Of a stretch of DNA of 33,331 nt, positions 1 through 8,000 are shown piece by piece. Each line of letters opens with the position of its first letter. The first letter of the stretch is position 1. Source of the stretch: Candidatus Nanopelagicales bacterium. GTDB lineage: Bacteria > Actinomycetota > Actinomycetes > Nanopelagicales > Nanopelagicaceae. The notes beneath the pieces were generated by a model. That model made no database searches. It was not told the DNA's origin and saw nothing but the letters and a program-made list of their open reading frames with translations. The position numbers and the translations under genes are program-made. The stretch is taken from NCBI GenBank assembly GCA_030830475.1, contig JAURMX010000045.1, positions 1-33,331 of the forward strand, written 5' to 3'.

Positions 1-266
1 TCCGAAAATCTGATCTCCTGCACCCCCAAATACAAACCAATCAATAGGGAGAGCCGTACGTCGCCAAATCCGATTTGGCCCCGCGAGAAAACAAAAAGTA
101 GAAGGTAGAGAGTTAGATTGAATACTCCAACTGCAAGAGTGTCTAAGGTAATCCAAGGAGCGAATGTGACAATAGCTAGATAAACATCTTTGCGACGAAC
201 TCTATGAAAACGAACATCGTGAACGCCGATTCGAACCGCCCAGAAGCAGAAATGCAGAGAGAGCAC
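1..266 (-). CDS. Prepilin peptidase-like protein (A24 family), N-terminal part, cut by window edge
   Basis: The minus-strand frame is open from a GTG at 264-266 to the left edge, about 88 codons, after in-frame stops just upstream. The translation is hydrophobic and contains GFGDVRL near its visible end. This is the GxGD-type aspartate motif of A24 leader peptidases, which cleave and methylate type IV prepilins in the membrane. An earlier Asp in VHDVRFHRV sits where the family has its first catalytic Asp. The usual N-terminal methylase extension is absent, as in many actinobacterial versions. The gene begins 51 bp after aroE, and an aroE/prepilin-peptidase pair is found in the corresponding mycobacterial block. 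The GTG is preceded at exactly six bases by TAATTT, a -10-like hexamer, so the mRNA may be leaderless. The C-terminus lies outside the window. The alternative is another small GxGD membrane protease. Confidence 0.7.
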   Translation of the reverse strand, partial: MLSLHFCFWAVRIGVHDVRFHRVRRKDVYLAIVTFAPWITLDTLAVGVFNLTLYLLLFVFSRGQIGFGDVRLSLLIGLYLGVQEIRFS

Positions 267-272
267 GCACCC

Positions 273-278
273 AAATTA
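273..278 (-). promoter_or_regulatory. Putative -10 element of the prepilin peptidase gene
   Basis: TAATTT (minus strand) ends six bases before the GTG at 266. A TTAAGC about 17 bp further upstream is only a weak -35. The geometry matches the other TAnnnT-start pairs in this window. Confidence 0.35.
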
Positions 279-317
279 ACAACCGTATTCTTAAAGCTTA
301 AAAGTTTTCCACAACCA

Positions 318-1142
318 CTAGCGCTGATTTAGAAAATCTAATACCTCAGAGAAGGTGGTGTCGAAATCCAAGCTCTTCCCAGTCATGAGCTGAAATTGAT
401 ACAAAGCCTGTGCCGTAAGAAGCTCCAGTCCTGAGATAACTGGTTTACCAAATCTCATCTGTGCTGCGGTGAACGCTGGCGGCCAGGGCGCATATATAGC
501 ATCCATGAGAACCGCAGATCCAGGAAATCTCTCAGCTAACTCCACAACACCGGTATTTGGTACGGTGTTGATCACCAAATCAAAGCTATCCCAATCTCTG
601 AAAACATCCCAATCCATAAACTCAACTTGAACTCTTCCCGCAGCCTGTAGCAGCTTTGCATCACGTTTGATGTTTCTTCTTAGAACTTTAACGTGAAGAT
701 CTCTACCAACTGAAACTCTCTCTAGAGCGCAGACTGCTGTGCGCGCAGTAGCTCCAGCTCCAATCATCAAGACTGAATTGAAGGAGTGTCTCGCCAGAAG
801 ATATTCAAAAGCCAAAAGGTCAGTGCTTAGCGCCTGCCATTTTTCATCGCTTCTGTAGATAGTGTTGGCTGATTGGATCCTTTTAGCCACACTGTCTAAA
901 ATCAAGAGATTAGAAAGTTGTGCATCACAGACAGATTCCTTTAACGGCATGGTAAGTGAGAATCCAAACCATTGCTCGCTCTCGGTTAGAGCGCTCCTAA
1001 TCCACTCTTTGAACTCTAACTCCTTAACCTCGACGGCGATGTACTCATAATCCATTTGGTGCTTGTGGTACAGATAATTATGAATTGTCGGCGAGAGTGA
1101 GTGACTTATGGGCGAACCCAGTACCGCGGCCGTATGTCTCAT
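318..1142 (-). CDS. aroE: Shikimate dehydrogenase
   Basis: This is a 274-residue NADP-dependent shikimate dehydrogenase, which reduces 3-dehydroshikimate to shikimate in the cytoplasmic aromatic pathway. The substrate domain opens with GSPISHSLSPTIHN (residues 9-22). The catalytic Lys is K68 in TMPLKE, followed by N93 (ANT) and the catalytic Asp D108 (STD). The nucleotide site is IGAGATAR (127-134). Near the C-terminus DAIYAPWPP and GLELLTAQALYQF match the family. Several positions are looser than the textbook motifs: SLTMPLK where NVTxPxK is usual, and STD for NTD. This suggests a divergent but complete enzyme. The ATG overlaps the mltG stop as ATGA, so translation is probably coupled. The length is normal for the family. 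Confidence 0.92.
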   Translation of the reverse strand: MRHTAAVLGSPISHSLSPTIHNYLYHKHQMDYEYIAVEVKELEFKEWIRSALTESEQWFGFSLTMPLKESVCDAQLSNLLILDSVAKRIQSANTIYRSDEKWQALSTDLLAFEYLLARHSFNSVLMIGAGATARTAVCALERVSVGRDLHVKVLRRNIKRDAKLLQAAGRVQVEFMDWDVFRDWDSFDLVINTVPNTGVVELAERFPGSAVLMDAIYAPWPPAFTAAQMRFGKPVISGLELLTAQALYQFQLMTGKSLDFDTTFSEVLDFLNQR

Positions 1143-2197
1143 TCAAATAATCCTGCTCTAAAATTCCTCTTGTACTCTGCCTTCCAGAGCAAGAATTCAT
1201 CATAGGAGTTAGTGAACCTAGTTTCACCTGGCTTAACCGTCACGAAGTACAACCAATTTCCTTGCAGCGGATTTAAAGCGGCGGTAATTGCCGCCTTGGT
1301 AGGGCTGCCTATCGGAGTTGGCGGTAGACCACGATAGATAAAGGTGTTGTATTTACTCTGCACCTTAGTTTCCTGCAATGAAACCCTGATTTCTCCACGT
1401 CGGTTTAATGCATAATGAACTGTGGAATCAAATTGAAGTGGCATCCCTATTTCAATTCGGTTATAGATAACCCGGGCAACCTTTCCAAAGATATCTGGGG
1501 TTCCTTCACTCTCAATCAGTGAAGCTATGATCATTAGCTGATATGGGGAAAACTCCTGATTAGCTTTCCAGGTTAAATCCCTGGTTATCCAGTCAAACTT
1601 GTCAACCATATCTCCAACTATCTTTTCGGCAGTAACCCCTTTATTGAAGGAGTACTGCGCTGGGTAAAGAAAACCCTCTAATTCAAATCCAGCAAATGGT
1701 TCTGGCAACTTTTGATCTTTGTAAGCTTTATCAATGTCAGGAATCTCTAAACCAAAGTTGATGAGAAGCTCTCTAATCTCATTCCACCGAGCGCCATCTC
1801 TAACCTTTATAAGGTTAGGAATTCTCTTTGGATCCAGAAGTTGATCTAACGCTTGCTGGGCCGGAATCCTGGTTTCAAGAAGATGCTCTCCAGGAGCTAT
1901 TCGGGTCGCCCTTTCATCGGCAACTGCAACTCGAAAAAAAGCTAAAGAAGACTTAACGACATCAAGGTTTTCCAGTTTGTTGCCTATTTGAGAGCCACTC
2001 TCCCCTGGAAGTACCTCAACCAGAACCTCTGTACCCGCCTCGCCGGGTAGGTAATCTGGCGCCTGCGTTACGCCGCCGTTTAAAGCTCTCAAAGTTAAGG
2101 TAAACAACAATATGAAAATACCGGCACCGATGACCCGTAACAAGGCAGGGAGATCCATTAAGGATCTAACTGTTTGGTTCATAACCAGCCAATTCAT
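1139..2197 (-). CDS. mltG: Endolytic murein transglycosylase MltG (YceG-like)
   Basis: This 352-residue protein is anchored by one N-terminal membrane helix (about residues 19-40) with the rest outside the membrane. The family cuts nascent peptidoglycan strands and limits glycan length. A LysM-like region is followed by LEGFLYPAQYSF (173-184) and the catalytic segment ASLIESEG, with the family's Glu at E229. VARVIYNRIEIGMPLQFDST and the C-terminal NPLQGNWLYFV are also typical. The assigned ATG at 2195-2197 lies 32 bp inside ruvX; a second ATG at 2180-2182 would shorten the overlap and still leave the membrane helix intact. The stop overlaps the aroE start. The gene order ruvX-mltG-aroE is standard in Actinobacteria. 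Confidence 0.93.
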   Translation of the reverse strand: MNWLVMNQTVRSLMDLPALLRVIGAGIFILLFTLTLRALNGGVTQAPDYLPGEAGTEVLVEVLPGESGSQIGNKLENLDVVKSSLAFFRVAVADERATRIAPGEHLLETRIPAQQALDQLLDPKRIPNLIKVRDGARWNEIRELLINFGLEIPDIDKAYKDQKLPEPFAGFELEGFLYPAQYSFNKGVTAEKIVGDMVDKFDWITRDLTWKANQEFSPYQLMIIASLIESEGTPDIFGKVARVIYNRIEIGMPLQFDSTVHYALNRRGEIRVSLQETKVQSKYNTFIYRGLPPTPIGSPTKAAITAALNPLQGNWLYFVTVKPGETRFTNSYDEFLLWKAEYKRNFRAGLFE

Positions 2198-2618
2198 TAT
2201 TTAGACGCTCCGAGTTGAGAGCAAAATCGAGAATTTCCACAGCAGCTAATTGGTCAATGTTTGATCGGTTTGGTTTGGCTTGATTGGGTGTAAATTTTGA
2301 GTTCGCCGACTTAGTTGTTAGCCTCTCATCTAGTAACCGCAACCATACTAAATCTCCTAATTCTTGCCGCAGTTTCCCTACTTCGACTCTCACCTTGGCG
2401 GCTGCTGCACCTTCTGTACCTGACAGATGCAGTGGTAGACCTACATAAACAACGACAACCTCTTCACTCTTAACAATCTCTGCCAACTTAGAAATGTAAT
2501 CTTCGCCGGAAACAGTTGCGTAAGGTGAAGCGAGCATTCCTGTCACATCTGAAATAGCCACCCCGGTGCGCACATCACCTATATCGATAGCCAGGCGACG
2601 ACCCAACGGCAACATCAC
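2166..2618 (-). CDS. ruvX: Putative pre-16S rRNA processing nuclease (YqgF/RuvX family)
   Basis: This is a 150-residue RNase H-fold protein of the YqgF family, which trims the 16S rRNA precursor in bacteria where it has been studied. Visible motifs are AIDIGDVRTGVAISD (10-24, first acidic residue D12), YVGLPLHLSGTEG in the middle, LLDERLTT, and NIDQLAAVEIL near the C-terminus with the last catalytic Asp. The start is either GTG at 2616-2618, overlapping the alaS stop by one base (TAGTG), or the ATG that follows immediately. Either way translation is probably coupled to alaS. The gene sits between alaS and mltG as in other Actinobacteria. Despite the symbol, it has no shown role in recombination. 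Confidence 0.92.
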   Translation of the reverse strand: MMLPLGRRLAIDIGDVRTGVAISDVTGMLASPYATVSGEDYISKLAEIVKSEEVVVVYVGLPLHLSGTEGAAAAKVRVEVGKLRQELGDLVWLRLLDERLTTKSANSKFTPNQAKPNRSNIDQLAAVEILDFALNSERLNNELAGYEPNS

Positions 2619-5293
2619 TAAAGTTTTCTAATTGCTTCTTTTATTGCGCTCAGCGCTACAGAGATCTGTTTACTATCTACTCCGCCACCTTGAGCAAAGT
2701 CATCCTTGCCTCCTCCGCCCCCGCCTAAAATTGCTGAGGCATCCTTAACCAAAGCACCAGCTTTAACTCCAGCGGCTCGAGCAGTTTCATCCGCAGCTAG
2801 AACCAAAACCACTTTCTCAGCCCCTTGGCTCGCTAAAGCAACAACTGAATTGCTTAATTTACTTCGCAGATCTAGAGCGATAACCCTCAAATCATCACCG
2901 GAGAGATTTGGACTTAATTCATGGGTGATGACCGATAAATTGCCAATCTTCTCAGCGTTGGACAATAGATTCGCAGACTCTGACAACGCCTGCTTGGTCT
3001 TAATCTGAGCCAACTCTTTTTCAATTTCCTTCATCTTTGAAACAATCTGTGAAATGCGTTCGGGGAGCTCCTCAATTCTGGTCCCCTTTACTATCTCATT
3101 TATGGAGTTGAGCAGAACATGCTCTCTGGCCAAGAATGAATATGCATCTACGCCGACTAGCGCCTCAACACGTCGCACACCTGCACCAATCGAGGATTCA
3201 CCAAGTAGTTTAACCACGCCTAATTGTCCAGATCTAGAAACATGGGTACCGCCACAAAGCTCACGGGCCCAATCACCGACACTAACTACACGAACAACAT
3301 CGCCATACTTCTCACCGAAGAGTGCCATTGCTCCAATAGCTTTCGCATCTGCTTGCGACATCTGTTGTGCCGTAACCTCTAAATCCTCCAATAAGAGAGT
3401 ATTTACTCGCGCTTCAACCTCGCTCAAAGTCGCTGCCGATACCGCTCCGGCAGAAGGGAAATCAAATCTGAATCTTCCTGGTGCATTCTCTGAACCAGCT
3501 TGAGTTGCGGTCTCCCCCAAAACTTCACGGAACGCTTTATGAACCATGTGAGTTGCGGTGTGCGCTCTTGAGATGCCGCGCCTTCTCTCTAGATCAATCT
3601 CAGCATGAACCGCCACACCTGATTCCCATGAACCCCGCGCCACCCTTCCGCGATGCACAAACACGCCTGGAATCGGGGCTTGTACATCATCAATCTCAAT
3701 CAAAGAACCATCGTGGGCACGGATTAATCCACCATCAGCAAGTTGGCCTCCGCCTTCAGCATAAAACGGGGTTCGATCCAATATAACTTCAACCTCATCA
3801 CCTTCATTGGCATGTGAAGCCACTGCTCCGTCAATCAAAATTCCAAGAACATTACTCTCTGTCTGGAAATGGCTATAGCCGACAAACTCCAGCTTCGTTC
3901 CGAGTTCAGCGATTTTGCGGTACTCAGAGACATCGGTATGTCCACTCTTTTTCGCCTTTGCATCCGCTTTAGCGCGGTCTCGTTGCTCTTTCATCAAACG
4001 CTTAAAGCCGTCGGCATCTATTGCCAGTCCCTTTTCAGATGCCATTTCTAAAGTTAAATCAAAAGGAAATCCATAAGTATCATGTAACTTGAAAACATCA
4101 TCGCCAGAAAGCTGCTTGCCGCCTGACTTTTTCACAGCTGAGCTGGCTTGATCAAAGATTTGAGTTCCACTCTTTAAAGTTTGTAAAAACGCTTCTTCCT
4201 CAGCGATCGCCACCTTTATAATGCGATCCTGATCTGAAACTAACTCCGGATACTGAGGACCCATAGCCTCAATAGAGGCAACAATCAAATCTTTCATATT
4301 TCGGTCTTGAGAACCAAGTAGTCTCATGTTGCGTGTAGTGCGTCGCATCATGCGCCGAAGAACGTAGCCTCTTCCTTCATTTCCAGGCGTGACTCCATCA
4401 CCAATCAACATGGCTGCGGTTCGAGCATGATCTGCAATAACTCTTAAGGAAACATCACTGGAATCTTCTTTTCCGTACTTAACACCTGAAATTTCACTGG
4501 CTTTATTCAAAATATGGCGCGTTGTGTCAATCTCGTAAATATTTTCTACGCCCTGTAACAAAGCAGCTGTACGCTCTAGGCCAAGTCCAGTGTCAATATT
4601 CTTTGCCGGTAGCTCACCTAAGATGGGATAACCCTCTTTACCTGGACCATCTCCGCGTATGTTTTGCATGAAGACCAGGTTCCAAATTTCTAGATAGCGA
4701 TCCTCATCTGCGATCGGACCACCTTCTTTTCCATATTGCGCTCCCCTGTCAAAGTAAATTTCAGAACATGGACCACAAGGGCCTGGAACTCCCATTGACC
4801 AGAAGTTGTCTGCCATTCCGCGGCGTTGAATTCGGTCCTTAGGCACACCAACTTTTCTGTGCCAAATATCCGCTGCTTCATCATCATCAAGATAAACAGT
4901 TACCCATAGCTTTTCCTCTGGAAAGCCATAACCACCATCGCTAACTGGCTTAGTGAGAAGCTCCCAAGCTAGAGAAATCGCTCCCTCTTTGAAGTAATCA
5001 CCAAATGAGAAATTGCCACACATTTGAAAGAAAGAGGCGTGGCGAGTGGTTTTACCAACTTCATCAATATCAAGGGTGCGAACACATTTTTGTACCGAGG
5101 TGGCCCGGGTATAGGGCGGGGTCATCTCTCCTAAGAAAAAGGGTTTGAATGGAACCATCCCCGCATTTATTAAAAGTAGATTTGGATCATCTGCAATGAG
5201 TGAAGCCGATGGCACGACTGTATGCTTTAAACCAAATGAGTTGTCGGCTTCAAAGTATTTAAGCCAACGGGATCTAATCTCCGCTGAATTCAC
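2618..5293 (-). CDS. alaS: Alanyl-tRNA synthetase
   Basis: This full-length 891-residue class II enzyme charges tRNA-Ala and hydrolyses mischarged Ser- and Gly-tRNA-Ala. The catalytic domain starts at the N-terminus, with [12 protein letters not shown] (42-53) and [19 protein letters not shown] (84-102). The editing domain carries the zinc ligands H578 and H582 (HTATH) and C680 and H684 (CGGTH). A C-Ala domain ends with a glycine-rich stretch (about 862-876). All ligands are present, so both charging and editing should work. The start is GTG at 5291-5293, six bases after the stop of the DUF948 gene. The next gene, ruvX, overlaps the stop by one base. No T-box leader or other riboswitch-like structure is evident in the short upstream gap. 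Confidence 0.97.
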   Translation of the reverse strand: MNSAEIRSRWLKYFEADNSFGLKHTVVPSASLIADDPNLLLINAGMVPFKPFFLGEMTPPYTRATSVQKCVRTLDIDEVGKTTRHASFFQMCGNFSFGDYFKEGAISLAWELLTKPVSDGGYGFPEEKLWVTVYLDDDEAADIWHRKVGVPKDRIQRRGMADNFWSMGVPGPCGPCSEIYFDRGAQYGKEGGPIADEDRYLEIWNLVFMQNIRGDGPGKEGYPILGELPAKNIDTGLGLERTAALLQGVENIYEIDTTRHILNKASEISGVKYGKEDSSDVSLRVIADHARTAAMLIGDGVTPGNEGRGYVLRRMMRRTTRNMRLLGSQDRNMKDLIVASIEAMGPQYPELVSDQDRIIKVAIAEEEAFLQTLKSGTQIFDQASSAVKKSGGKQLSGDDVFKLHDTYGFPFDLTLEMASEKGLAIDADGFKRLMKEQRDRAKADAKAKKSGHTDVSEYRKIAELGTKLEFVGYSHFQTESNVLGILIDGAVASHANEGDEVEVILDRTPFYAEGGGQLADGGLIRAHDGSLIEIDDVQAPIPGVFVHRGRVARGSWESGVAVHAEIDLERRRGISRAHTATHMVHKAFREVLGETATQAGSENAPGRFRFDFPSAGAVSAATLSEVEARVNTLLLEDLEVTAQQMSQADAKAIGAMALFGEKYGDVVRVVSVGDWARELCGGTHVSRSGQLGVVKLLGESSIGAGVRRVEALVGVDAYSFLAREHVLLNSINEIVKGTRIEELPERISQIVSKMKEIEKELAQIKTKQALSESANLLSNAEKIGNLSVITHELSPNLSGDDLRVIALDLRSKLSNSVVALASQGAEKVVLVLAADETARAAGVKAGALVKDASAILGGGGGGKDDFAQGGGVDSKQISVALSAIKEAIRKL

Positions 5294-5299
5294 TTTGTC

Positions 5300-5698
5300 T
5301 TAAAACTCCTCGTCATCGACAAAGCGAGAGTTCTTACTCTTTTTTGCAGATTTACTTTTCTTCTTTTTACGTAATTGTGAGGCGGTTAAAACAGCTCCGG
5401 CCGCCTTCATGGCCATTTGATTCTTGTCTAGGAATGTTGAGGTGTTCTCGGTAATTTTTGTGCTGAATTCCTCCATGGTTTTGGTGACCTTGTTGATGCT
5501 CTGTAGCGGTCCATTCACTAGTTCGACCGTAGTTGTCACCTCATTGAGTAGCGGGGTTGTTTCGCTGGAAATATCTTTGACCGCTTTGCCTACCTCATCA
5601 ATCGCTCGACCAAGTCGCACCACAGCATAAGCGATCGCCATGCTGATGATTAATAAAGCACTAGCAGCAATAATTGCTGCAATTCCTCCCGCTGACAT
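5300..5698 (-). CDS. DUF948-family single-span membrane protein
   Basis: This is a small protein of 132 residues. An N-terminal hydrophobic segment (about 4-27) is followed by a polar, probably helical region with heptad-like spacing (VRLGRAIDEVGKAVKDI onward). It ends in a very basic tail (RKKKKSKSAKKSKNSR). This matches the DUF948 family, whose biochemical role is unknown. Such genes are often found just upstream of alaS in Actinobacteria, so the location supports the call but not a function. The ATG at 5696-5698 is preceded at six bases by TAGGCT, which suggests its own leaderless promoter. It would be the first gene of an alaS-ruvX-mltG-aroE unit. Confidence 0.75.
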   Translation of the reverse strand: MSAGGIAAIIAASALLIISMAIAYAVVRLGRAIDEVGKAVKDISSETTPLLNEVTTTVELVNGPLQSINKVTKTMEEFSTKITENTSTFLDKNQMAMKAAGAVLTASQLRKKKKSKSAKKSKNSRFVDDEEF

Positions 5699-5704
5699 GC
5701 CCGT

Positions 5705-5710
5705 AGCCTA
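5705..5710 (-). promoter_or_regulatory. Putative -10 element of the DUF948-alaS unit
   Basis: TAGGCT (minus strand), then ACGGGC, then the ATG at 5698. No good -35 is visible at 17-18 bp. No Shine-Dalgarno sequence is visible, so leaderless initiation fits best. Confidence 0.4.
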
Positions 5711-5722
5711 CCCAATTCCGAA

Positions 5723-7993
5723 CTAGTTCAGCTCAGGCAGAGCAACTTCAGGGGTTTTGTGGGCTTTATGTGCTGCTAATGCCGACAGGTGATAGGCCTC
5801 GATGGCAGCGATGTTTTCCGGCAACTGGTATTTACTTCCATCTACGACATCACCTTTGTGTCCCTCAATCACAGCATGCACATCGTTTCCAGATAACGTT
5901 TTGTGGGTCTCTAGAGCATGTGCGACCGCTAATACATGAACTCTATCTTCCCGCAATAACTCCTCGGACTTGCGCAACAATGATGCCAAATTATCTTCAA
6001 TGCGATCAGACAAAGCTCGGCGCATTTCCTGCTTGGCGTCATTTGGCTTTACTCCACCGGGTGCACCTATCTCCATTCTTCTACCAGAGGCGTATGAGGA
6101 AACTGTTGAACCCATTCCCCAGTACCCTTCCATCAATCCGGCGATGGTAGTTGCAGACTCTAAATCCCCCGAAACACCTGAAGAATTGTCTCCATCGAAA
6201 AACATTCTCTCGCCCGCAAGAGAAGCAAGAGAGACCAGAATGTCTCCTTCATACTCGCTTTTCCAGTGAGTGAATTGATCATCTGGCGGAATTGATGCCA
6301 CCATTCCAAGATACTCGGCACCTTTTTCAATGGTAGCGATATCAATATCCATGTGTTTCCGCACGCGATATGCCATGACCGCATGACATGCTTCATGTAC
6401 CGCGGTGGCATGACGCTCCCGCTCGATGTACTCAACATCCTCTGACGGTCCCAATTGTTTTAACTGTTTGGCTTTCAAAACGTCTTGCCAGGTAACAGTA
6501 TCGCGCCCATTGCGTATCGCCATTATCAAGGACTCGTTTATCAAATCCTTAATAGTTGCACCGGTTGCATATGGCGTGATGATTGCCAACTTTTCAATCT
6601 CATCTCTGGTTAGCACATGCGAAACTTTGGCTAAATAACCTTCATATGTCCTGATTCTTCCCGCCTTACTGGGGTAACCAACACGGTACATTCGATCGAT
6701 TCGGCCTGGACGAAGTAAAGCTTCATCTAAAGACTCCGGCATATTGGTGGCCATCACAACTAATATCCGATACTTAGGTGGATTTTTTGGTCGCATACCA
6801 AGGGTTCTGCGCACTACTCGATTGAAAAACCCTCTAGGTTTCTTTAGACCAGATAACTCAGTCAAAAGGGCTTGTAAGGTTCCGGTACCTGCGCCGCCTC
6901 CTGCGCCCGCTCCCATCATGAATCTATTAACCAAGGTTGCAGATCCAGGTGAATCATTTTTAACTAGATTCGCCTTAACAACCACATCACCAGCTGTTTG
7001 ACTTAAATATGTTAATCCGCGACAAGTATCACTGGCATAAGCCCCTGGTGCTCGATTGGTCATAATTCCACGATTACCTAAAGCATCAGCCTCATCGAAA
7101 AAGACGACAACGCCACCATAACGAAGCGCCAATTTTCTAAGTTTTCTAAACAAACTCTTGACCTTCAATATGCCGATTCCGAAAAACATATTATTAAATG
7201 CGCCTGGATCTACAAATACAAATGGTTTACCAGTCTCACCCGCCATAGATTCAGCCATTAGAGTTTTACCAGTGCCTGGTGGCCCCCAAAGCAAAATGCC
7301 ACCCGGAACATAACCTCCAAGCCTCTCAATACTCTCTGGGTTTTCTAGAAAAACAAGGTTCTCTCTGATGCGGGCCAGTACATGGTCCTGACCCCAAACA
7401 TCACTAAAACGGGTCTTTATGTCATCTGGAAAATACGTGTCAATTCCACCTCTACTTAGAAACCAAAAAATGGCAACAAATTGAATGATCACAAACACAA
7501 CAGCAAACATCAGCTGTCCAATAATCGGCAAAGCGCTCCACAAAGCTTGTGGCGCAAGGAAGAGTGCCCTTACTGGGGTTTCGTCGTAAATTGCGCCTAA
7601 TACAACTGACAAAAGCGAGAGAACAACAATCCATTTAATTACCCGAGAAAGGCGAAAACGGGTCCAGTCGCTCAATCGATGAGTCATGCGATCTACGAAA
7701 GTAAAGTAACGCTGCCAAAAACCATGGTACGGAGCCAATAACTCAGATACGAGAAAGTGGGCTTGTCGTAAGGTTTCGACTGCAACCAAAGGAAAGATCC
7801 ACCAACGTTGGTAACTACTGTTTGTAACCGCCTGCGAAAAGGCAAGCTCCTCATCAGCCGCCATATCTGACCAGACCAGGACAAAGAACACAGCCGAGAA
7901 AAACAATAAGAACTTAACTCGATCGTAAAATGAGAGATGAACCCGGGTTTTTCGATCTGTGTCCCGTGGCCGTGAGCTCATCTCGATACTCAT
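5723..7993 (-). CDS. FtsH-like membrane AAA+ zinc metalloprotease with an insertion in the ATPase domain
   Basis: A 756-residue protein. The N-terminal 185 residues contain about four hydrophobic segments (roughly 26-43, 64-82, 118-135, 150-179), more than the two of classical FtsH. The AAA+ domain has Walker A GPPGTGKT (237-244), an FtsH-like pore loop MFFGIG (269-274), Walker B VVVFFDEADA (295-304) and ALLRPGRIDR (425-434) with the arginine fingers. The M41 peptidase domain has zinc motif HEACH (533-537) and a likely third ligand in SGDLESAT (D610). All catalytic residues are there, so it should unfold and degrade membrane or cytosolic proteins. Between Walker B and MATN (414-417) the chain is about 60 residues longer than in canonical FtsH, with a Gly-rich run GAGAGGGAGTG (361-371). 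It lies 7 bp after aspS and is probably a paralogue of a housekeeping FtsH elsewhere. An alternative start is the ATG at 7979-7981. Confidence 0.85.
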   Translation of the reverse strand: MSIEMSSRPRDTDRKTRVHLSFYDRVKFLLFFSAVFFVLVWSDMAADEELAFSQAVTNSSYQRWWIFPLVAVETLRQAHFLVSELLAPYHGFWQRYFTFVDRMTHRLSDWTRFRLSRVIKWIVVLSLLSVVLGAIYDETPVRALFLAPQALWSALPIIGQLMFAVVFVIIQFVAIFWFLSRGGIDTYFPDDIKTRFSDVWGQDHVLARIRENLVFLENPESIERLGGYVPGGILLWGPPGTGKTLMAESMAGETGKPFVFVDPGAFNNMFFGIGILKVKSLFRKLRKLALRYGGVVVFFDEADALGNRGIMTNRAPGAYASDTCRGLTYLSQTAGDVVVKANLVKNDSPGSATLVNRFMMGAGAGGGAGTGTLQALLTELSGLKKPRGFFNRVVRRTLGMRPKNPPKYRILVVMATNMPESLDEALLRPGRIDRMYRVGYPSKAGRIRTYEGYLAKVSHVLTRDEIEKLAIITPYATGATIKDLINESLIMAIRNGRDTVTWQDVLKAKQLKQLGPSEDVEYIERERHATAVHEACHAVMAYRVRKHMDIDIATIEKGAEYLGMVASIPPDDQFTHWKSEYEGDILVSLASLAGERMFFDGDNSSGVSGDLESATTIAGLMEGYWGMGSTVSSYASGRRMEIGAPGGVKPNDAKQEMRRALSDRIEDNLASLLRKSEELLREDRVHVLAVAHALETHKTLSGNDVHAVIEGHKGDVVDGSKYQLPENIAAIEAYHLSALAAHKAHKTPEVALPELN

Positions 7994-8000
7994 GAACTAG

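Noticed and set aside
3054-3503. 149-residue plus-strand frame inside alaS
   Set aside because: It is a shadow of the alaS coding strand; low-complexity Ser/Thr/Pro-rich wording and no start signals.
6744-7001. Possible frameshift or second gene in the inserted part of the FtsH-like ATPase domain
   Set aside because: The minus frame is continuous with good codons through the insertion and resumes the conserved ATPase motifs without a break, so it is a real insertion and not an error.
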